A stretch of DNA of 64,000 nt from Orychophragmus violaceus (lineage: Eukaryota; Streptophyta; Magnoliopsida; Brassicales; Brassicaceae): the NCBI GenBank assembly GCA_030180135.1, contig CM058230.1:28232067-28296066 (forward strand), in the 5' to 3' direction. The stretch's first letter is position 1. The number at the start of each line of letters is the position of its first letter. The notes beneath the pieces are model-generated. The model saw nothing but the letters and a program-made list of their open reading frames with translations. It was not told the origin of the DNA and did not search any database. The translations under genes and the position numbers were made by a program. This document shows positions 21,230-31,989 of this stretch, one piece after another.

Positions 21230-22324
21230 ATGACTAGCACAAACAATCAAAACACTTTCTCGATCCGGTCTGTTCTTGAGAAGGACAAACTGAACGGATC
21301 AAATTTCTTGACTTGGTCGCGGAACCTGAGGCTAGTCCTCAGGCAGGAGAGAAAGGACTATGTTCTTGAGAGAGCTCTCCCCGTGAGGATCGGGTCCAAT
21401 GCCTCCCATGCAGTATATAATGCTTGGAATAAGCATTATAATGATGCGGTAGATGTGTGTGGTCTGATATTGGCTACCATGGACTCAGACTTGCGGAAGC
21501 AATATGAGAACATGGAGTCGCCAATAGAGATGATCAGCAGCCTGAAATTGAAATTTCAGGAGCAGATAAGAGTGGAGAGATACCAGTTGGTTAAATCTCT
21601 CACTAGCTGCAAGCTACCAAATGATCATCCAGTAAGTCCTCATGTCAGTAAAATGATGGGTTACATTGATAACCTGAGGAAACTGGATTATCCAGTTAGC
21701 CAAGAATTGGCAACTGAGATCATTCTGCAGTCACTGCCGTCAAGCTATGATAAGTTCAGAAGGAACTATATCAAGAAAGGCTTAACGAAGACGCTGACTG
21801 AACTGCATAATATGCTCAAGACAGTTGAGCCAAACGTGAAGAGTACTCTGTACAATCTCATGAATGAGAAGGGTAGGTTTACTAAACCTAATGCTGACAA
21901 GGGTGAAGGCAAAGTTGTCCAGATTTTGAATCATGGCAAACGTGTGTCTTCTGAGCCCGAGTCAGATATCTCTTACGTTGGTAAGTGCTGCTACTGTAAG
22001 GAGACAGGGCATTGGAAGAGAAATTGCATTAAATTCATGGAAGATGGTGAGGAATTGAAGTTGATGTATGAGACTACTTCCTCAGGTATTCATGTTATTA
22101 CTTCAAGTTCTACCTTAAAGGTATTGAATACTGGTTGTGGCACTGATATTAGTGATAATATGCAGAGCCTAAGCAACAGTAGAACGTCCTTAAAGGTATT
22201 GGATACTGGTTGTGGCACTGATATTTATGATAATATGCAGAGCCTAAGCAACAGTAGAACGTTGAAGGAAGGACAAGTGAAACTGCATGTCTGGAAGGAG
22301 CTTTGGATGCTGCCTCAGCCGTAG
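21230..22324 (+). CDS. Copia Gag, with remnant of protease
   Basis: The 364-residue open frame starts at the ATG following the leader, at the same place as in the intact copia. It has the copia-type gag fold (FSIRSVLEKDKLNGSNFLTW, SPHVSKMMGYIDNL, EIILQSLPSSYDKF) and a zinc knuckle of the form CX2CX4HX4C (CCYCKETGHWKRNC). It then runs into the protease start, where a 75-bp tandem duplication (22115-22189 and 22190-22264) gives two copies of the active-site region: NTGCG in the first and DTGCG in the second. It ends shortly after at a TAG. Residues agree with the intact copia Gag at roughly 55-60% by eye. Gag would package RNA; this is the only intact coding unit of the element. Confidence 0.8.
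   Translation: MTSTNNQNTFSIRSVLEKDKLNGSNFLTWSRNLRLVLRQERKDYVLERALPVRIGSNASHAVYNAWNKHYNDAVDVCGLILATMDSDLRKQYENMESPIEMISSLKLKFQEQIRVERYQLVKSLTSCKLPNDHPVSPHVSKMMGYIDNLRKLDYPVSQELATEIILQSLPSSYDKFRRNYIKKGLTKTLTELHNMLKTVEPNVKSTLYNLMNEKGRFTKPNADKGEGKVVQILNHGKRVSSEPESDISYVGKCCYCKETGHWKRNCIKFMEDGEELKLMYETTSSGIHVITSSSTLKVLNTGCGTDISDNMQSLSNSRTSLKVLDTGCGTDIYDNMQSLSNSRTLKEGQVKLHVWKELWMLPQP
22115..22264 (+). repeat. 75-bp tandem duplication in gag/protease
   Basis: Two in-frame 75-bp units (25 codons each), differing at a few positions, cover the protease active-site motif. Confidence 0.9.
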
Positions 22325-22329
22325 GGTTT

Positions 22330-24790
22330 TCATTTGTAGATGCCTTCGAGGCTTGGTTTTGTATTAAGTAATTGCTACAATGTACCTGCTTTAAGCAGAG
22401 TTGTTTTTCATTTTCTTGTAAGAATTTGAATGTTTTCATTTTGATAAAAGACAAGTTTTGTTCTTTTGATCTTAATGAAATATTAATTGTAGCACCCTAT
22501 TCAAGGAATGGGTTTTGTATCTTAAACCAATGAATGCCTAAATGTAACATAAATGCCAAATTGGTTTAAATCTGATTAATTAAACCTGATTTTTCTTGGC
22601 ATAAATGTCTTGGTCACAGAGAGTAAGTCGGATTCAGAAATCCCATAGTTATGAACTTTTGGGCTTATTTGAATGAATGTCTTATGAGACTTGAATTCTG
22701 CTAACTAGACCAAAAGACAAAGGGCCCATCTTAGCCGAGCTAGAGAAAGGCCCAAAGGCTTATTGGAGATTGAACATACTCATGTATGTGGTCCGATGAG
22801 CAACAATGCCAGAGAAAATTTTCGTGTACTTCATTGTCTCGACTGAATTATTCAGTGAGTATGACTGTGTTCATTTGATGAGACACAATTCGGAATTCTT
22901 TGACATGGTCGAAAGAGTTCCAAAATGAGGTATAGAATCTAAGTGACAGAAGTATTAAGACTCTGAGTTAAATCAAAGTGAGAATACTTAAGTCATTGAT
23001 GGTGTGATCATCTGATTGAGTGTGAAGTCATTTCACAGCTCATTTCTCCTGAAAACCTGGAGGTGTTTCTGTGAGAAAGAATCAGATCTTATCAGAAATG
23101 ATTAAAGATGAGTCACACAAATCTTCCATGATATTTTAAGAATAACGCTCTAGAAATATCTAAGTTTACGCTAAAATAGTTCCACAAATATCGGTTGAAA
23201 GACACCACGTTAATGTGGATTGGAATCGATCCAAATTTGTCTTTACTGAGTATTTGTAGTTGTGCTACTTCGCTGGTTGTCCTAGAGAAACTAAGGCTTG
23301 TTACTTTTACGTCCAATCTGTTTTCTAAGAAGGGAAGTTATTTTCCAAGAAGAACAGTGGGAGTAAAAGCATAACTCGAAGTTTTCTTAGGGAAACCAAG
23401 GCTCGGTACTTTTACGACCATTCTGTTTTCTAAGAAAGGAAGTTACTTTCCAAGAAGAACAGTGGGAGTAAAAGTATAACTCGAAGTAATTCGAGATATA
23501 CAGGAGGCTGCTCAACCTGTTGAGGGAGAGCATCGAATGGATTTACAGATTTCTGTAGAATCTACACCTGTAGAGCCTGAAGTTCGCAGATATGAAAGAA
23601 TCAGTCACTAATACGAGAGTGATTTCTCGTCATTAGTTGAACCTGATGATCATTGAAAGTTCGCATGATCTGATGATCATAGAAAGCGACGAATCTGCGA
23701 AGTTCAAAGAAGTGAAAGTGAGCTCGGACTCCGAAAATTACATTTTGTGTAAGTTGACTTCAACGATCCATTCATGGATGGAAGCAAGTATATCGGAATA
23801 GGAATCTTCGTTCTGTTGAAGTAGTCAAGTTTTTGACTTGAACAGGAACGAAATGGAACTATGCGTTTACAAATAGATAAATGGGAGCGATATTGCATTT
23901 CTCATATTGTATGTTGATGACATACTGATTCTCGGAAATAGCGTCCCAATGCTGTAGTCGGTAAAGGACTGGCTTGGGAGTTGGTTTAGTGATTGACATG
24001 GGTAAAGCCACGACAGTCTTGGATTCTGGATCTAAAGATAGAGATCCAGAAGAGCTGGTAGGACAAAGTCAGGATTCTTAAATTGACAAAGTCCTACACG
24101 TTTTCAGCACTCCAAGAAGGGTTTTTAAGCCAATGTCACATGGCAATACGTTAAGCAAGAAGCAGTGTCCTACGATAACTGCTGAGCTTAAATGCATGGA
24201 TAGGATTCATATGCGACGGCAATTGGATCTATCATGTATGCCATGACACGTACTTGTTTTGATATTGCTTTAATGTTAAGCAAAACAAGTAAAGACCAGT
24301 AAAATCCAGCAAAGAATCACTGGATTGCCGTAAAGAATATTCTAAAGTATTTGAAGAATACTAAGGATAAGTTCTTTAGGTAAAGAAGAAAGTGAGGTGC
24401 TACAAGTCGATAGAGTCTGAAAGGCAAGTTTCCAACAGACAAAGATGATTTCCGGTCACAGTCCGGATATGTCTTGTGTTTGTCTGGCGGTGCACGGCAC
24501 TATTGCTGACTCCATGACTTAAACTGAATGTTTCGCAGCTTGAGAAGCGGCGAAAGAGGTTGTTTGGAAAGAATAGTTCATCACTGAACTTGATGTGATT
24601 CCCAGCTTAGATGAGACTAGCTGCACATCAAAGATCCAAACACTTAGTGGAATAACCTATTCCGTAAGATAAATGACAGAGATGTTAAGTAGATCAGCAA
24701 GTTTCAACGAATGAGAACGTTGCTAATCTATTAACGAAGCCACTCCTTGAGCCTAAGCACGAGTCGCGGACTGTTGTTGTAGGATAAGTG
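22330..24790 (+). pseudogene. Decayed copia pol (integrase, RT, RNase H remnants)
   Basis: Many stops and indels, but landmarks align in order with the intact copia. They include a GAG-pre/integrase start near 22740-22830, the end of integrase and linker at 23270-23480, the RT catalytic box (LYVDDILILGN) near 23905-23940, the segment after it to about 24370, and the RNase H end at 24470-24790. Long parts of integrase are deleted. No open frame over 100 codons remains. Nothing here can supply enzyme activity. Confidence 0.85.
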
Positions 24791-25658
24791 AAATTAAGAT
24801 GTAGTCTTAATTTCAGTGGGAGTAAGCAAAGGGCTATATTTAGTTATTGATATGTTCTTGTAAAACATATAATGATGTTTAATGAAATTATTATTTCAAG
24901 ATTATTTTAACTGTGATGAAATAATCGTTCCAAAATGAAATGAACCATTTTATAGGTCATCGAAGTAAATGACTTGATCTTGAGTCATCAAAGTCATTTA
25001 GCTTGGTCATAAGACCCTATATTTGATAGATGGTTTATATCATCCTGTCCCTAGTCGAAGGTTGTTGAAATTGGAACACCAACAACCGTGTGAGACTGGA
25101 TTGGTACGTGACTTATGACAAAGTCTTAGTGTGTCATAGATGCGCGGCATCAAAGTCAGTACATAGGTGTATGTTGGGGAACATACGACCGGACAAGACC
25201 CGCTTATAAGAACTCTTCAGGATATTTATATCTGTGTCATAAGAGATTCTTACTACGACTATAGAGTATAGTCCTTAGACCTGAGTTCGCATGCATGTGA
25301 CTGCACATGGACTGATGCACTTTGATCATTGTCTAACGCTATCGTTCTGCGATAGTTATAAGGACCTTGTTTGGGTACATTATGAAATGAGTAGTTCACA
25401 GTGATGGAACAAGACGGAATTTGTCCCTCCAATATAAATGGAGTGAATATCTCTAGGCCAATCGGAGATTTGAATACTGGAAAATGCATGGCCATGCTCA
25501 AACGGACTGTCCCGAGTCGTTTGGATTGTCAGTATCGAATCAGAGTCCGATGAACAAGATTAGGCTTTATAAGGATGACACTAATCTTGCCTTATGACTA
25601 ATCGAGATATTGTGACAAAAGGATTATGAATACAGAGATTCCAGTACAAGTGGGAGAT
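24791..25658 (+). other. Copia 3' untranslated region and polypurine tract
   Basis: This aligns closely (about 95% by eye) with 38361-39214 of the intact copia, far better than the neighbouring pol. It ends with the polypurine tract CAAGTGGGAGAT before the 3' LTR. No gene is supported. Confidence 0.75.
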
Positions 25659-26300
25659 TGTTGGAATTGTGTCCAGTAATCTCGGTACTGTCTCTAGAAA
25701 GTAAGAGTATGTCAATGATCAGACATAAGTCATACAATGCTGGGGGTCATGATGGCTTGCTAGAGTCCGCTCATGATCTATAAGTCTTGGACTTATTGCC
25801 TTTATTGTATGATCCCATATGGGTCACACGCCTAAGCTAACAGGAAAAATGTGTAGGAACGGCTTAGCAGAAGTACGGTAAAAGTGCTAGGCATTTACTG
25901 TACTAAGAGAGACTAAAGGGCCTGATTAAATCCATGGGATTTAATTAGAACTGAGAATTGGGCCCAAAAGCCCATGAGAACTAAAGGGAGTTTTAATGAA
26001 TAAAACTTGACCTAAAAGTTCTCTAATTTTTCTCAGCCTCCTGCGCCAGCCTCCTCTCTCTCTGCGCCTCCTCTCTTGTGGTCTAGCAGCCTTCTTCCTG
26101 ACGGTGTGCGTGTGTGAGCCTTTGGAGGATCCATCCCTTGGTGGTTCTGCTGATCTCTGACCTATTACATCCCATTCCGCTGCATAAAAGGTAACAGGTG
26201 AGATCAACTATGTTTCTAAATAAGAACACCTAGATCTGATGCATGTTTAGGTTGATATGAATCTGTGAATTGAATCAGGATCAACTAAACTAATCCAACA
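25659..26300 (+). repeat. Copia LTR, 3' copy
   Basis: 642 bp, no difference from 18937-19578 noticed. Followed by the target duplication TGATT. Confidence 0.93.
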
Positions 26301-26895
26301 TGATTGACCCGACCTTTGGCAGCCTATCGACTTCGTCGTTTACTGCCTTAGCTCAGTCTGGGCCGAGCTTACGGCGCTTCTGTTTAATTGGCTTGAATGT
26401 GGGGTCCACATTTAACTCGTGTGAGGTGACGTTGATGTCGATCCCCTGCATGTCTTGTGTGGACCATGCGAACGTGTCTATGTTTTCTTTGAGAAAGCTG
26501 ATGAGCTCGTCCCGCGTGGAGCTCTGGAGCTCGGAGCCGATGTTTACACATCTTTCCGGGTCAGTGTCGTCGATGCAGACTGGGACAACCAGATCTTTGC
26601 GGGGGGCTCGGACCGTCGGATTGTTGTTACGCTTCGTTGTCCGGGTCGCGAGCTCTTCCTCTTTCTGTAATTGCTATACCTGCAGAGCCTCTAGCTGTTT
26701 AAAGAATGTCAGGTAACACGACCTTGCGGCCTTGTGGTCCCCGTGAATTGTCTTCATCCCCGCAGGGTTCGGGAACTTTACGCATTGATGGTAGGTGGAA
26801 GGCACTGCCTTCATGGTGTAGATCCATGGCCTACCAAGTATCGCGTTGTAAGGGGCTGGTTTGTTTACTACTACAAACTCCAGGATTTCCTGTTG
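26301..26895 (-). pseudogene. Tat pol: end of protease region and RT N-terminus
   Basis: From 26895 leftwards, a frame different from the protease ORF reads EILEFVVVNKPAPYNAILGR and WIYTMKAVPSTYHQCVKF, the standard sequence after the protease in Tat elements, ending at a TAG near 26668. Further left, FKPIKQKRRKLGP and AKAVNDEVDRL mark the start of RT, which runs into the copia target site at 26301-26305 and continues at 18936. The frame change coincides with a 16-base C run at 26896-26911, so a homopolymer length change is the likely cause. Confidence 0.8.
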
Positions 26896-26911
26896 CCCCC
26901 CCCCCCCCCCC
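26896..26911. repeat. C16 homopolymer in Tat protease
   Basis: A run of 16 C (G on the coding strand) lies exactly where the protease frame and the downstream frame part. It could be a real slippage mutation or a sequencing length error. Confidence 0.85.
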
Positions 26912-27388
26912 GGCGATAGACGGGAGCTTTATAGTTCCCATCGAGTAGGTGGTTTCCCCGTCGAATCCGGTTAGGGGAGTTTTCCCGCCGGTCAACATTG
27001 AATCCTTGAATCCCATTTTATTGAAGGCATCATAGAATAGGAGATCCACCGAGCTCCCGGTATCGATCATTACTCTTGACAGCTCGAATCCTGCTACGTC
27101 GAGCCGGATTACTAGAGCGTCGTCGTGTGGTTTATCGAGTTTGAAAGTTTCTCTTTCGGAGAAAGTTATGTGCGTGTCCGGTCCTTCGATTGGGACCATT
27201 TCTCTGGCTTCGGTTGCGACTCGTCTTTGATGAGCTTTGATCGAGTTGACCGAGTTACGGCAGAATTTCGAACCTCCCGATATGAAATTTATCGTTTTGG
27301 GGAGATTCGAGCCGCACAGTCCGAGTTTGGGCAAGCACTGGTTGGCTGGTTTCTTAGGAGCTGGGGGTGGCGTGACGACTGACTTCAT
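26912..27388 (-). pseudogene. Tat aspartic protease
   Basis: Minus-strand frame with the retropepsin active site MIDTGSSVDLLFYDAFNKMG and the later GFDGETTYSMGTIKLP segment. It would cleave the Gag-Pol precursor. The frame is lost at the C16 run; gag lies just upstream in another frame. Catalytic D-T-G is intact. Confidence 0.82.
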
Positions 27389-27423
27389 CGATCCCCCGCA
27401 TCGAGCTAAGTTGAAAATCGCGT

Positions 27424-29337
27424 CTATACGTTTGCGAGAGGGAGGTGGAGAAGCCGATTCTTCTTTCTCCGGAGTTCTCTCACGCTTATTTTGCGAGTTT
27501 TTCTGCCTTTTGACTTGCTCTTTCCTTTGTATTTCTTTTCCTGATCTTTTTCCTCCAGTTCTGGAGTTTCTGTTTTGGCGCTAGCGTTTTTGGCCGCTAA
27601 CAGGCGGTCCTTGGACCTGCACTCCTCGGAGGAATGTCCATTTTTGTCATGGTATTTGCAATACTTGTTCTCGTCGTAGGGCTTACGCCACTGTGGTTTG
27701 CCGTCTACGGCGAGGACGTGCTGCTCTTTGCCATAAGATTCCTTCTTGCTGGTTTTCTTCTGGTTCGACTCTTTTTTTGCCGCGGCTATTATTTCTTCGT
27801 ACTTCGCATAGTACGTAGCTTTATGCAGCGCATAGTCTAAGGACGTGCAAGGTCGGACTGCGAGCTCTTTTCTGAACTCCGACGTGTACTGGAGTCTGTT
27901 CTCTAGAGCTGCGATTGCTATAGTTTCGTTCGGATCTGCTATGCGCGACTTAACTTCTCGGAACCTAGCGATGTAAGCTCTAAGAGTCTCATCCGATCCT
28001 TGTTTCAGAGCCCATAGGTCGGCTTCCGAAGTTTTATCTTCGATGAATATCGAGTATTGTCTCAGGAATATCGAAACGAGTTGTGTGAAGTTATCGATCG
28101 AATTCCCTTCCAGACTGGCGAACCACTCTAGTGCGGTACCCGTGAGGTTCTCAGCGAAGAGTCGGCAGTAGCCTGCTTCCTTTTCTTCGTCAGTGAGATG
28201 GGCTCGGGAGACTGCGAGTGTGAAAGATCGGACATGGGCTTTCGGGTCCGTAGTCCCCGCGTATTCTGGGATTTTGATTTTCCCGGTGTTCTGGATCCTC
28301 GCGCTAGCGATTCGATCCGTGAACGGAGTTCGGCGGGTCTCTTCGATAACTTGATCGATGTCTGGAGCCGCGCTGGTTACCGAGTGGACTGCAGCTTGTA
28401 GACGCTGGAGCCTGGTGTAAATGCCTTCGTCGTCCGTGTCGGTTCGGTGTTCGAACATGGGAAGCTATGTGCTCCGCGGACGTGTATTGCTTGGTCCCCG
28501 GATCCCGACTTGCTGAGCTACCTCGCTCGGAGGAGGCCGAGCGGTGTTAGTCCCAGGTTCCGTTATCAAAGGGTGTGAGTTGGAGGCGAAAGCTGACGCT
28601 CCCAGCACCCGATGCCTATTTGGTTCGTAGCTTGAAGGCATGGGCAGGGGTGTCGGCAGCCGTGCTCCTTCGGGAGCTGTAATGCCCATCGAGGTCGAGG
28701 CCACGGTATTCGCGCCGGGATGTGTGGGTCCCGAAGCTGGGCTGAATATCGGATAGCCACCATTCACGGGCATGGATGTCTGTCTCGGAGCTTCGGGAGT
28801 TACATATTCCTCCTCAAAGTCTAGACGCATGCGAGGTAACGGGCTCCTCGTGGAGGTGTCCGCCGTAGTCCCCGTGACGGGCCGTGGCCTGTTTCCGAGG
28901 TTCAGCAGACTCCTGTCGTGCATATCTAGCCGGGCTAATACAGTCCGTTGTGTGACTTCTTGATCGTGCGATCTGTCAATTAGGACTGCTAGCATTTTGC
29001 GGAGCTCCGCCATACCATCGGTTACAGATCTGGTTAGGCACGGCGAGTCAGGTCGTGTTTGCGGATTGACCCGAGGAGTTTGTATGTCCCCTTCGGGGCG
29101 GTCCTCGGACCGGATCCAGGTTCGAGAGTTTGTTCTCTCAGTTACCTGCGAAGTCGGGCCCGGCGGCGCAACTCCTAAAGGCTGGGAAACAGGGACACGG
29201 TCCACTGCTCCGGATCCTTCTTGAGTTACAACCGACTCTGATCCGGTATTCCCGGCTTGAACGCTTGCGTTCGTTTGGTCGAGGTCTTGCGACCTTGGTG
29301 ATCCAATCGGAGCGGTTGCGTTGGGATCCATTTCCAC
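27424..29337 (-). pseudogene. Tat Gag, split by one TAG
   Basis: The N-terminal part (29337-28465) is a Pro/Ser/Thr-rich region of 290 residues starting MEMDPNATAPIG. A TAG at 28462-28464 interrupts, and the same frame continues (28461-27424) with the retrotransposon gag domain (FAENLTGTALEWFASLEGNS, SIFIEDKTSEADLWALKQG) and a zinc-knuckle-like CKYHDKNGHSSEEC. A Lys-rich tail follows. The single stop may be a CAG-to-TAG change. Gag would form the particle and bind RNA. Upstream, 70 bp separate the ATG from the LTR, with the primer site in between. Confidence 0.85.
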
Positions 29338-29386
29338 GCTAGTAAGTTGTTGACCAGGTTCGTGTGTAAAGAATGTCTATGAATCT

Positions 29387-29404
29387 TCCCCACAGTCGGC
29401 ACCA
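29387..29404 (-). other. Primer-binding site of Tat element
   Basis: On the minus strand this reads TGGTGCCGACTGTGGGGA, three bases after the 5' LTR. The same kind of sequence (TGGCGCCGTCTGTGGG) is widespread in plant Tat elements. I cannot assign the tRNA with certainty. Confidence 0.75.
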
Positions 29405-29407
29405 AAA

Positions 29408-29934
29408 TGTGGATCCTAAAACCCACACTTAGTTTTTAGAGTGTATGAACGAGCTGATTTGTAAAGAAGGTGGGCTAGATTCTTGGATAAACGTAATCAA
29501 CGAGCTAACAACAGTGAAAAAAGTGGATTTATATTGATTTGAAGTGTGTGAACAATAAGAACTCGAGCTACAGAGTGATTATGAGTCTTAATGCTAGGTC
29601 TAAGTATGAGTATGAATCATCCGATCCCTTTTCGAGCCGTCGAAGCCTCCTTTTATAGTCTTGATCTTCCCAACTGCTTTCCCTGATTTCCGGAGTTAGC
29701 TCGAACCACTCCCAAGATTCTCGGGATTGTGTGCTCAACCCGTCTCCTCCTTCTTAGCCGGCTGGTTGCTAACGGTTCAGCTCGTCATCTTCCGAGCTCT
29801 ACTCTGAGGTCGGAGCTTGCTTTGTCGAGTTGGGCTTGGACGCGAATGCATATGGGCCTGGTCGTCAAAGCTGAATGAAGCCTTATTTAGCCAATTCTCT
29901 TGGGAGTGAATTTGGCCCCAAACACAATACCACA
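29408..29934 (-). repeat. Tat element 5' LTR
   Basis: 527 bp, partner of 2762-3277, followed on the plus strand by the target duplication CAATA. Confidence 0.9.
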
Positions 29935-30060
29935 TTTCTCAGACTCTACATGCTAAGAAGCATCAGTATTGCATTTCAATATACCTCGAGGTGGAGGAGT
30001 CTACGTCATTCCGGTCGAAATTCTTCATTATTGAAAATATTTTATACATTATCCTTTCAA
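29935..30060 (-). pseudogene. LINE-type RNase H domain, right part
   Basis: The minus-strand peptide PPPRGILKCNTDAS is the first strand of the RVT_3 RNase H domain, with its first catalytic Asp. It continues at 2757 downward on the other side of the Tat element. A stop follows the Ser. Confidence 0.6.
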
Positions 30061-30271
30061 TGATTTTTTTGGTCAACTTTTAGTGCTTTTTTTTTGGGTG
30101 TTTTAGAGAGATTTTTCTGGTTAAATATAGAATGATCTGAAGATTCATATTTTTGGGTGAAACTTCTATTCGAATACATGCATTAATTAACTAAAAGTCA
30201 TTGTACAAATGCTAAACACAATCGGTTGAATTTGACTGGACGACCGGACATGAATGCATTTGTCTTAAGGA

Positions 30272-31300
30272 ATTTTTTTTTTGTCAACAAGAAAACCAAG
30301 TAACCTATTTATCACCAATCCAGTTCGGTGGTTCTGGTCCAACGTGGATTGAATATGACGATCTTTGACGGGCGTGCTAGTCTATCTGCCATCATGTTTT
30401 TTGTGCGCGGAATATGGATGAGTTCAAAAGTTGCAAAGTACTCCCTTCTTGCTTGGAACTCGTCTAAGTGAATCGAGAAAGCTGGCCATTCTTCTGGTTC
30501 CGACACTATCTTCACTAATTTTGAACAGTCTGTTGCAAATGTGATGTGCTGATGTCAATGATACTTCATGCATTCCATAGCCCAAACCAGTGCTTCAAAT
30601 TCGGCATGTAGTGGGGATAAACTGGCTCTGATATTTATTGCCCCCATCAAAACATTTACATCTCTCCCATATCCACTATACCATCCTTGACCTAAAAACT
30701 GATCACCCTCTTTCCAGGATCCATCCACAAAACATCATTGCCCTGTGATTATCTCATCAAGTTCACAGTTAGCCCCATCTAACGTTTCTGATATTGTTTC
30801 CTTTACTTCCTTTTGATGCGCATCTCCCCATGTAGTCAACTCTGTTTCTGCCAATCTTAAAGTTTCTTGGGGGTCCCGGTCAATATTACTATAGACCATA
30901 TCATTCTTGCTCTTCCGAATGTACCATAGTAACCATGAGAAGATATCCATCTCCTTAACCAAAGGTAATCGCCAAAACAGATAATCCATATTTGTGTAGA
31001 TAGATACCGTTGGAAAAAACTCGGGATTTGTGGGTATGTGGGATAATGTCCAAGTTTGCATTGCTGGTGGGCATTCAAATAAGACATGATTTATTGATTC
31101 TTCCTCTGCTCCGCACCGAACGCAACGAGTGTCACATTTTATTCCTCTTTTCTTCAAGTTTTTTGTGATTGGTAAACAACCTGATAACGCTTGCCAAATG
31201 AAATACTTTATCTTAGGTGAACATCTGACCTTCCATGCAAAGGCTTATAATTGTGTTATACTTGGCTCCTGAATAGTAGCCGCTTCATCGCTTCAACGAG
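30272..31300 (-). mobile_element. 5'-truncated LINE insertion
   Basis: The direct repeat TGTCTTAAGGA occurs at 30261-30271 and 31301-31311. Next to the left copy is a run of ten T, which is the poly(A) tail of an element inserted on the minus strand. Between them is the 3' part of a LINE ORF2. This combination of target duplication, A-tail and 5' truncation is the classical result of target-primed reverse transcription. Confidence 0.75.
30312..31250 (-). pseudogene. LINE ORF2 3' part: zinc-binding RT domain and RNase H
   Basis: Reading leftwards, the zf-RVT domain comes first: WKVRCSPKIKYFIWQALSGC, then CDTRCVRCGAEEESINHVLF and a Cys. The RNase H domain follows: CFVDGSW, LGQGWYSGYG, HAEFEALVWAMECM, FATDCSKL and HIPRTKNMMADRLAR, with all four acidic positions plausible. 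A TGA at 30732-30734 replaces a sense codon right before CFVDGSW, and another stop lies near 30555. ORF2 of LINEs carries endonuclease, RT and RNase H; only the last third is present here. Confidence 0.8.
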
Positions 31301-31311
31301 TGTCTTAAGGA

Positions 31312-31985
31312 TTTTTTTCCCCCGTTTAATTATTATCACGGTTATTCATATTGTAAAGCAGAAAAGATCAAAGGAACTATGATTTCGGTTATAACGAAAC
31401 CCATAACAGTATAAAGTAGATGTAAATCTTGTGTTTTTTCTTGTTTGCTAATCTTGTTTGCTAATCGTTTAAAAGAAGAGTGTGTAAGAGATTAAGGCAC
31501 TTTACACAAACTTATTACTCTAAAAGACAATTTAAGATACTTGGGTACTTTGATCACTATTGTCTTTTTTTAATACCATAACACCCTTGCTTTTTGGTTT
31601 CATCAGGTCTTAGTTTTAATTATTTATAGATTTATTTGTTTATTAATTCTGGAAATTGTGGGACGTTGGATTGGAAAATGGGGAAATTTTTTTTCAGATC
31701 TGTCAAATTAGGTTGGAGAGAGGAGAATCTAATTTTTGTTTTAATTTGGACTATCCATTTATTCTAAATCTGATGGTGGAGACTAGTTCTTACTCTCTTC
31801 CTCTCTCCCCTCTCACGGCCCCTCTCTCCTACACTCTCTTATTTTTATATTTTCTTATAATTTATTTATCTCTTTTTTTCTTTTTTGTTCTTCAAATTTT
31901 AAGCTTTTTAAAAATATAAAATATATAATTTTGATACTATAATTTATAATTATTTTTTCTCTATAATATAACACCCATTTTGATA
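31312..31985. other. AT-rich intergenic sequence
   Basis: I see no gene. It has a pyrimidine-rich strip (31780-31840) and AT-rich simple sequence. Confidence 0.5.
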
Positions 31986-31989
31986 TGTT

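Larger units (their letters stand above)
18937..26300 (+). mobile_element. Non-autonomous Ty1/copia retrotransposon
   Basis: Two LTRs of 642 bp (18937-19578 and 25659-26300) that appear identical by eye flank an internal region. The target duplication TGATT is at 18932-18936 and 26301-26305, inside the Tat RT gene. Internally there is an initiator tRNA-Met primer site, a long leader, a complete gag ORF, then about 2.5 kb of decayed pol and a 3' untranslated region with a polypurine tract. The element is a relative of the intact copia at 32124-39842. Identical LTRs mean very recent transposition, which this element's own pol cannot have supported. Confidence 0.92.
2762..29934 (-). mobile_element. 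Tat/Retand-type Ty3/gypsy retrotransposon, minus strand, with two nested insertions
   Basis: The element is bounded by LTRs at 2762-3277 and 29408-29934 that begin TG and end CA, and by the 5-bp target duplication CAATA (2757-2761 and 29935-29939). On the minus strand the order is LTR, primer site, gag, protease, RT, RNase H, second RNase H, integrase, spacer, an antisense extra ORF, polypurine tract, LTR. Presence of a second RNase H and an antisense ORF near the 3' LTR is characteristic of the Tat clade. Removing the copia insertion (18937-26300 plus one TGATT) and the Athila complex (about 9149-18099) leaves roughly 11 kb. The LTRs differ at some 25-30 sites by eye (about 5%), so this is the older host of the nested insertions. 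Confidence 0.9.

Noticed and set aside
27125..27382. Plus-strand frames opposite Tat protease and gag (27125-28401)
   Set aside because: They are complements of the well-supported minus-strand protease and gag frames.
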